A DNA stretch of 64,000 nucleotides from Nitrosomonas sp. (GTDB lineage Bacteria > Pseudomonadota > Gammaproteobacteria > Burkholderiales > Nitrosomonadaceae). The notes under the pieces are model-generated. The model did not search any database and had not been told where the DNA came from. It saw only the letters and a list, made by a program, of their open reading frames with translations. Positions within the stretch are counted from its first letter, which is position 1. Each line of letters begins with the position of its first letter. Where the stretch lies: positions 3,443,485 through 3,507,484 of the forward strand of contig JALDQW010000001.1 in NCBI GenBank assembly GCA_031316255.1, written 5' to 3'. Of the stretch, positions 58,408 through 64,000 are shown piece after piece. The position numbers and the translations under genes are program-made.

Positions 58408-59637
58408 ATGCCGCGCTCGATCATAGCAAAACACACGAACTCAAAAAAATATTGCCAAATCCTTTTATTGGCCGGCGCACTGCTTCTGAGTCCGGCAATC
58501 GTCGCAAGCCAGCAGTTTAGTCAGTGTGTCTCCGAACTGAAATCCAAAGCGCGTCAGCAAGGCATATCGGACAATACGATTAACACGGTTCTGGGAAAAG
58601 TCAAGCATCTTGCCCGCGTTATCGAACTGGATCGCCGCCAACCCGAATTTACTCAAACCTTTGCCGGTTATTTTAATGCGCGTATAACCAATGAAAGAAT
58701 TAGAAATGGACGCCGGCTGCTGGAAGCGCATCGTGAATTATTGAACAAAATAGAACTGGAAACCGGAATTCCAGCCAAATATCTGGTTTCTTTCTGGGGA
58801 CTGGAAAGCAATTTCGGCGGATATTTTGGAGACTGGTCCGTACCGGATTCATTGACCACGCTAGCCTGTGATCAACGCCGCAGCGCATTTTTTACACAGG
58901 AATTATTCAACGCACTGCGTATCATCGATGCAGGCGACATCACACCTGAACGTATGGTCGGTTCATGGGCAGGCGCAATGGGACATATGCAGTTCATGCC
59001 GTCCACCTTTTTAAATTACGCCAAAGACGCTGATGGCGATGGACGCCGGGACCTATGGGGCAGTATTGAAGATGCGATGGCGTCGGCCGCCAATTTCTTG
59101 CGCAAAATGGGCTGGAATCCTGATCTCGAATGGGGACAGGAAGTCAAACTGCCGTCAGATTTCGATTATTCACTGGCCGGTAGTAATCACCAACGAACAT
59201 TGAGTGACTGGGCGGCACTCGGGGTAACCCCCGTATCGGGCCCCAGTTTATTGCCAACCGGTCAAAAAGCCGCTTTACTGGTACCGGCGGGTCATCGAGG
59301 CCCTGCTTTTCTCGTTACCCAGAATTTCCAGGTCATCATGCGCTGGAACCGTTCTGAATATTACGCGCTGTCTGTAGGCCATCTGGCTGATCGCATATAC
59401 GGCGAGCCTGAATTGTCCCGGCAACCGCCCGCAGATGGCATCAAAATCTCGCGCGAACAAGTCCGTCAATTACAAAGTGATCTGCATGCACTCGGCATTG
59501 ATCCCGGCGGTGTCGATGGCGTCATGGGACCGCAAACCCGGAAAGCCATCAGCATTTTTCAGCACAGAACGCAACGCATTGCGGATGGATATCTTGATAG
59601 CACGTTACTGGAAGCGGTGCGCGCCGCAGCACAATAA
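58408..59637 (+). CDS. mltB: Lytic murein transglycosylase B family with peptidoglycan-binding domain
   Basis: The enzyme cleaves the MurNAc-GlcNAc bond with anhydro-MurNAc formation. The 409 residues start with a signal peptide (LLAGALLLSPAIVASQ), then an SLT-type catalytic domain with the Glu in FWGLESNFGGYFG and GSWAGAMGHMQFMPSTF, and a C-terminal peptidoglycan-binding domain (about 345-405) with LQSDLHALGIDPGGVDGVMGPQT. No clear lipobox is seen, so it may be a soluble periplasmic form. It follows fur after 33 bp. Confidence 0.92.
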   Translation: MPRSIIAKHTNSKKYCQILLLAGALLLSPAIVASQQFSQCVSELKSKARQQGISDNTINTVLGKVKHLARVIELDRRQPEFTQTFAGYFNARITNERIRNGRRLLEAHRELLNKIELETGIPAKYLVSFWGLESNFGGYFGDWSVPDSLTTLACDQRRSAFFTQELFNALRIIDAGDITPERMVGSWAGAMGHMQFMPSTFLNYAKDADGDGRRDLWGSIEDAMASAANFLRKMGWNPDLEWGQEVKLPSDFDYSLAGSNHQRTLSDWAALGVTPVSGPSLLPTGQKAALLVPAGHRGPAFLVTQNFQVIMRWNRSEYYALSVGHLADRIYGEPELSRQPPADGIKISREQVRQLQSDLHALGIDPGGVDGVMGPQTRKAISIFQHRTQRIADGYLDSTLLEAVRAAAQ

Positions 59638-59730
59638 TACGCAAGATTGCCGGAATCGCTTTAGCGACTCTTGAAAAATCCCTATTTGCAGGCATCCGCT
59701 TCGCGAGCTGTTTTTTGTATACAACACATA

Positions 59731-59765
59731 TAAAAAAGCTACTGCAATACCCGCTTACAGTAGCT
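59731..59765 (-). terminator. Intrinsic terminator of the secreted-protein gene
   Basis: On the minus strand AGCTACTG and CAGTAGCT form a perfect 8-bp stem with a 13-base loop, followed by TTTTTTA. It lies about 30 bp past the stop at 59797. The whole receptor/yfiR/secreted-protein transcript could end here. Confidence 0.85.
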
Positions 59766-59796
59766 TCTGCAACAATTCACCCAATCTCAAATCAGT

Positions 59797-60684
59797 TTAA
59801 TTACCGAGCTTAACAAAATCGCCGTTTTGGTTAATCCATACTTCCCCGGTAAATGCGTCGGTCACAGTTGCGGCGTCCGTTGCAAAGCAATCTGGCACGA
59901 CCTGGCTCGCATAGGTTCCGGCCGAAGCATAGGTAACGGGCGGCGTTACCTGCACGCCTTCCAACGGAAAACTGGCCAACAGTTCGGAAAGTGTTTCTGT
60001 AATATCAAAACACAGGTCAGAATTAACAATCAGATCCGCCGTTCCGGTTGCGGCATTGATTGTACAATGTTTGACACTTGCATTCGCATCGACAATGGCC
60101 TGAAACGGATTGGGCAATCCAGGGGTAGTTATGGTAATGCCCTCTAGACTCGAAGCAGTAACCGTATTACTACTCAGCACGGAAATACCACTCGCATTTT
60201 GTTGCTGCGGTATTACGCAGAGATTGCTATTGGTCGGATCGGATATATTTGGTGCAGGCACGCATTGACCGTTGGTTGTGACCGTCACGACGTTGCCGCT
60301 CTGACTATAATTAATACCACTGGGCACATTTTCCGTATTACAGGCACTGATGCCGCCGCCACCTGATTTTCTCACCAGATTCACCAGGTTAGCGAGCGAA
60401 TCAACCCGTGTTGGCGTGTCGCCCCAGGGGCCGCCCAAAACATAAACATTATTATCATTAGTATTGACGCCTACGTAAACAGCGGTTTCAGGGTAAAACC
60501 TAAACAACCATGGACTGATATTTTGTGTTGCGCGATGACCAGGAAAAACTTCCGGAAATTTGTTTTCAGCCCAGTTAAGCACTGTCGCAGTATCATCAGC
60601 GGTATCTGCAAAGGTTAACTGTATTTGCGTAAATAAAATCGCCGCCAGAATTGCTTGAAAAAAGTTTTTAGAATTTAACTTCAT
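59797..60684 (-). CDS. Secreted protein of unknown function
   Basis: I do not recognise a named family. From ATG 60684 (AGAGAGG upstream) the product is 295 residues with a signal peptide (FFQAILAAILFTQIQLTFA). Residues about 28-90 have WAENKFPEVFPGH, FRFYPETAVYVGV and VYVLGGPWGDTPT, a pattern I have seen in N-terminal segments of exported betaproteobacterial proteins. After a glycine linker comes a Thr/Val-rich part with about six cysteines, probably disulfide-bonded beta structure. The longest frame, from 60930, would overlap yfiR. It is the last gene before a strong terminator. Confidence 0.75.
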   Translation of the reverse strand: MKLNSKNFFQAILAAILFTQIQLTFADTADDTATVLNWAENKFPEVFPGHRATQNISPWLFRFYPETAVYVGVNTNDNNVYVLGGPWGDTPTRVDSLANLVNLVRKSGGGGISACNTENVPSGINYSQSGNVVTVTTNGQCVPAPNISDPTNSNLCVIPQQQNASGISVLSSNTVTASSLEGITITTPGLPNPFQAIVDANASVKHCTINAATGTADLIVNSDLCFDITETLSELLASFPLEGVQVTPPVTYASAGTYASQVVPDCFATDAATVTDAFTGEVWINQNGDFVKLGN

Positions 60685-60844
60685 ACCATGAAACCTCTCT
60701 TCTATTGTTGGATAAGTACTTGAGCACGCGTGTTGATTAGCCCGCTGAAAAGGATATTGCAATAGCAAGCATACTTGCATTATTAATGATTCATAAACGA
60801 AATAAAACGGACTAAAACCATATACTTTTCTGATTGATAAGCAT

Positions 60845-61435
60845 CTATTGATGCACCTTAACCGCCAATTGCAATAATCTTGAACTGATATTAAGACCTG
60901 CATCGCGCGCATTACGCAGATTAATTTCAAAAATTATTCTTTCATTCGATAAATCCATGTTGATTGCAACACCATGAGTGACCGCAGTTGAACTATCAGC
61001 GAGCGTCAGGATGGGCTTGTCTGAAATTTTATCCAACAGCGTTGATAGTTCATTGCTGATCGATTTGGAGAAAAATATAGCCTGGCAGTCATTAAACTGA
61101 TCTGTAACGCTAATACGCTTCACCTGAATTTGTCGACCATTCACCGGCTTGCTTTCCAACAAATCAATTTCACCGTCAAAATAATCCCGTCCATAAATAC
61201 AGAGATTTAGCGTCTCGCCTGTTTCTTCCGGCCATTGCGTAAATATCAGAAAGTTATATATAAAGGCAGCCTTTACCTTGTATTCGATGATTTCCTCGGC
61301 AAAAGCATCAGATTGTGCATATGGCAGTACAAAACCAAGACATACAACACACACAGCATGCACAACACCTCTTTTCAAGCGCATGCTCAATGGTTGGATG
61401 AAGCGGTTAAAAAAATTCATATCTGCGTTTGCCAT
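60845..61435 (-). CDS. YfiR family (DUF4154) periplasmic protein
   Basis: YfiR proteins are small periplasmic regulators; in Pseudomonas YfiR represses the diguanylate cyclase YfiN. The 196-residue product has an N-terminal signal region (AVCVVCLGFVLPYAQSDAFA) and the family blocks VKAAFIYNFLIFTQWPEE, LCIYGRDYF, CQAIFFSKS and ILTLADS, ending INLRNARDAGLNISSRLLQLA. ATG 61435 overlaps the receptor stop (TAATG), so it is coupled to the receptor. No diguanylate cyclase gene lies downstream, so its partner is unclear. Confidence 0.88.
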   Translation of the reverse strand: MANADMNFFNRFIQPLSMRLKRGVVHAVCVVCLGFVLPYAQSDAFAEEIIEYKVKAAFIYNFLIFTQWPEETGETLNLCIYGRDYFDGEIDLLESKPVNGRQIQVKRISVTDQFNDCQAIFFSKSISNELSTLLDKISDKPILTLADSSTAVTHGVAINMDLSNERIIFEINLRNARDAGLNISSRLLQLAVKVHQ

Positions 61436-63567
61436 TAAAAGCGCCACTGCGCTCCCACGTAAATGCCGCGCGGAAGACGCGCTGCTGTAGATGGGATAAT
61501 ATCGGATACGTATTCCCTGTGGTTCTCACTAAACAAATTCTGGCCGACAAGAAATAACTCAATATTTCGCACCGGTTTGAACGCCAACTTGGCGTCCATT
61601 GTGACGTAATCAGGTATATTATAAAACTCCACTCTGCTGGTATAACGCAACCACAGATTAAGCTGTAATCTATTCGAGATATCGTAACTTGAACGTACTG
61701 ATAATTGATGCTGAGGACTGACTTTATCTGCACCGCCCGTTAATGGATCGAATGTTTTAAATGCTTCATTCGATGAAACGTCCATTTTAAGGTAGCTATA
61801 ACTGCCCTGAAAGCGCAAGCGATCGAGTGGATTCCAGTCAGTGGACACTTCGAATCCGTAAGTAAGCGCGGATGCTTTATTGTTGACAGTTACGGGTACA
61901 ATAAGATGCTGCGGCAATCCTGTGCTGAACGATAATGCGCCAAAACTAAAATCTCTTAAGTCACTATAGTCATTGACAAAACCAGCAACATCTATAGATG
62001 CCTGTGATGAAAACTGATGACGATATCCCAGTTCGTAGGCGAGCAGTTTTTCCGATCCGAATTTACCATTGCTATCGATGAAGCTTAAAGACGAAATCGG
62101 GAAACTGGAGTTACCCGGCAAACCGGTTTTAAGACCAAGATTGATATGTGCATCATGTTCACTGCGGGAGGGCGTACGAATCGCGCGGGATACAGCCATC
62201 CATACGGAGTTTTTATTATCTGGGATCCAGGTTAACCGCGCGTTGGGTTGAACTTCCAAGCCGCTGAACTCATTGTGATCCACCCGGGTTCCGATAGCAA
62301 ACAAAAGCCGATCGGGAATCAGCACGATATCACTACGGACAAAACCGCTGAAGAAATGATTGGTCGCTTGCCGCGGATCAAAAGTGATCGCTTCTGAATC
62401 GACAACCTTGTTTCGGTTCGCTCGGTAATGCGCGCCCCATGTAAAGTTATGTTTGTCCAGCAATGGAAAATTGTGTTGAAAATCAACATCAACACTTTCA
62501 GCTTCATACTTTGAAATCGGTAACAGTTGATAATGGTTGCGGTCGTAAGCCGCCTGTAACCAAAGAGAAGACTTGTCAGAAAACGTTCTGTCCCAGCGAA
62601 AACGCAGGTAACCGCCTTTTTGGTTATTGCGTTGCGCCTCGCCCGTAATTGTGGGTAAATCGAGGGTGTTTTTATCTATGGTTTGACCCAGCGCGTTATA
62701 AAAGAGTTCGCCTTGCAACGTAAACTGATCGCTACCGCGGTTGTGGTCAACACGGAATCCCGCTCTGGCAGAATGCCATTGTTCATGGTTGTCGGCGCCA
62801 GACAAACTGCGTGTACTGTCTCTTGAAAATCCTTTTGCAAAAATCCTGAATGGTGTTTTTTCATTAAACTTGCCACCGTGACGCGCGCTCATAAAACCGC
62901 GTTCAAAACTTCCGCCACCGGCGGTCAAAAATGTTCCTTGTGTGTTGCTGGCGCTTTTAGTGATAATGTTAATCACACCATTGACTGCATTGGTTCCCCA
63001 CACCGAAGCTGCAGGACCGCGAATGACTTCGATACGTTCGATATCTTCCATCAAAGTATCTTGTTGCGCCCACAGTGTTCCGGCAAATAGTGGCGAATAA
63101 TCGCTGCGTCCGTCGACCAGCACCTGGACCTTGCTGGATGAAAAACCGTTAAAACCACGGATACTGACCGCCCATTTATCCGTGCTGATTCGTCCAACCT
63201 GCACACCCGGCGCCATGCGCAGCGCTTCCGGTATGCTGGTTACGCCTGACCGGCGGATATCGTCCTGGGTAATCACAAAAATAGCTGACGCCACTTCATT
63301 AAGCTTTTGTTTGTTCCGGGATACAGAAGACACGTTGACAACCCTGACATCCATCAATTCCTCGATCGTGAACTTCAGGAACGGATTATCACCAAACGCA
63401 GGACTGGCAACCGCATGAATGGCAATACAGCACAATACGACGCAAGAAAATAATCTATGGCACAGTGTATTTAAACGCCCCTTTCCGGCGTGCAGACACA
63501 TTTGTGTCCGTGTGATTAACCCACCAAACATACACCTGGCGCTGCGACTTGCCGTCAGAACTGCCAT
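61435..63567 (-). CDS. TonB-dependent outer membrane receptor
   Basis: The 710-residue protein has the signature of the ELMDVRVVNVSSVS plug group: plug with VASAIFVITQDDIRRSGVTSIPEALRM, SIRGFNGFSSSKVQVLVDGRS and IEVIRGPAASVWGTNAVNG, and a 22-strand-type barrel ending RGIYVGAQWRF with a C-terminal Phe. The substrate is unknown. The N-terminal signal may start at ATG 63567, 63531 or 63501; the first overlaps the stop of the upstream receptor by 13 bp. It is coupled to yfiR and is a close paralogue of its upstream neighbour. Confidence 0.92.
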   Translation of the reverse strand: MAVLTASRSARCMFGGLITRTQMCLHAGKGRLNTLCHRLFSCVVLCCIAIHAVASPAFGDNPFLKFTIEELMDVRVVNVSSVSRNKQKLNEVASAIFVITQDDIRRSGVTSIPEALRMAPGVQVGRISTDKWAVSIRGFNGFSSSKVQVLVDGRSDYSPLFAGTLWAQQDTLMEDIERIEVIRGPAASVWGTNAVNGVINIITKSASNTQGTFLTAGGGSFERGFMSARHGGKFNEKTPFRIFAKGFSRDSTRSLSGADNHEQWHSARAGFRVDHNRGSDQFTLQGELFYNALGQTIDKNTLDLPTITGEAQRNNQKGGYLRFRWDRTFSDKSSLWLQAAYDRNHYQLLPISKYEAESVDVDFQHNFPLLDKHNFTWGAHYRANRNKVVDSEAITFDPRQATNHFFSGFVRSDIVLIPDRLLFAIGTRVDHNEFSGLEVQPNARLTWIPDNKNSVWMAVSRAIRTPSRSEHDAHINLGLKTGLPGNSSFPISSLSFIDSNGKFGSEKLLAYELGYRHQFSSQASIDVAGFVNDYSDLRDFSFGALSFSTGLPQHLIVPVTVNNKASALTYGFEVSTDWNPLDRLRFQGSYSYLKMDVSSNEAFKTFDPLTGGADKVSPQHQLSVRSSYDISNRLQLNLWLRYTSRVEFYNIPDYVTMDAKLAFKPVRNIELFLVGQNLFSENHREYVSDIIPSTAARLPRGIYVGAQWRF

Positions 63568-64000
63568 CGCGCCCCCACATAGATTCCCCTCGGAATAACA
63601 CCTTGTAATGTAGGGATGGTGTCGGAAACAAATTCCCGGTGATTTTCACTGAGCAAATTCTGGCCAACGAGAAACAACTCAACATTTTTGGTCGGCTTGA
63701 ATGTCAGATTTGCATCCATCGTGACATAATCGGGAATGTCATAAAACGCAATATTGCTGACATAACGCAGCCAAAGATTGAGTTGCAGTTTCTCGGTAAA
63801 GTCGTAATTCGAGCGAAATGATACGCGATGCTGCGGGGTTACACTGGCTGCGCCACCCGTTGTCGGATCAAGTTGCTTCAGAAATTCGTTCGCATGAATA
63901 TGCATATCCAAATAACTGTAGCTGGCCTGCAAGCGCCATTGATTCGACGGCTTCCAGTCAGCGGATGCTTCAACCCCAAAGGTATGCGCTGACGCACTGT
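63555..64000 (-). CDS. TonB-dependent receptor, C-terminal part (cut by window edge)
   Basis: The last ~148 residues of a second receptor are visible, with GVEASADWKPSNQW, the barrel strands LQLNLWLRYVSNIAFYDIPDYV and the end PRGIYVGARWQF. It matches the C terminus of the downstream receptor almost strand by strand, so the two are tandem paralogues. The frame is open to base 64000; the rest lies outside. Confidence 0.9.
   Translation of the reverse strand, partial: SASAHTFGVEASADWKPSNQWRLQASYSYLDMHIHANEFLKQLDPTTGGAASVTPQHRVSFRSNYDFTEKLQLNLWLRYVSNIAFYDIPDYVTMDANLTFKPTKNVELFLVGQNLLSENHREFVSDTIPTLQGVIPRGIYVGARWQF

Noticed and set aside
59698..59716. Intrinsic terminator for mltB
   Set aside because: GCT-TCGCG-AGC is followed by TGTTTTTT, but a 3-bp stem is too weak.

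Overview
The window looks like chromosomal DNA of an AT-leaning betaproteobacterium. Two conserved blocks point there: leuC-(entericidin)-leuD-leuB-asd-fimV-truA-trpF-trpB-trpA-accD-folC-dedD-cvpA-purF-metZ, and ndk-rlmN-pilW-rodZ-ispG-hisS-yfgM-bamB. A motile Nitrosomonas-like organism is my best guess (inference from gene order and base composition; no marker such as rRNA or amo is present). No rRNA, tRNA, CRISPR array, insertion sequence or prophage was recognised.

Layout. 1-3.1 kb: the 5' part of aroQ, sppA, an EVE-domain protein and a TauE/SafE permease. 3.1-5.0 kb: a umuDC error-prone polymerase operon whose UmuD carries an unusual N-terminal extension and whose start is preceded by two 12-bp dyads. 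5.1-16.4 kb: a flagellar block, with a GAF/HD-GYP protein, fliE and a FleR/FleS-type sigma-54 two-component pair on the minus strand, and fliF-G-H-I-J-K on the plus strand. 16.5-24.6 kb: the minus-strand isoprenoid/translation/envelope block bamB to ndk. 24.7-31.5 kb: single genes, including an exported rhodanese, a stand-alone ketosynthase plus acyl carrier protein, YjbQ, an orphan hybrid kinase, a TIGR01777 epimerase and an exported MsrB. 32.0-34.7 kb: motA, motB and a membrane-anchored methyltransferase.

34.7-57.4 kb: cysS, two tandem cyclophilins, then the long minus-strand biosynthetic run (methionine, purine, folate, fatty acid, tryptophan, leucine, aspartate-family), including a 41-residue entericidin-like lipoprotein gene between leuD and leuC. 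plsC and apaH converge and overlap; dapB follows. 57.4-59.6 kb: bamE and fur diverge across a 7-1-7 palindrome; mltB follows fur. 59.8-64.0 kb: a secreted protein of unknown function, a YfiR-family protein and two tandem paralogous TonB-dependent receptors, the last cut by the window edge.

Most of the window is ordinary core genome. The most unusual locus is umuDC: the UmuD extension resembles a DNA-binding arm (possibly ribbon-helix-helix), and the two dyads overlap a candidate promoter, which suggests an autorepressing, self-cleaving UmuD independent of a LexA box. The receptor/YfiR/secreted-protein group and the isolated ketosynthase-ACP pair are the next best candidates for undescribed function.
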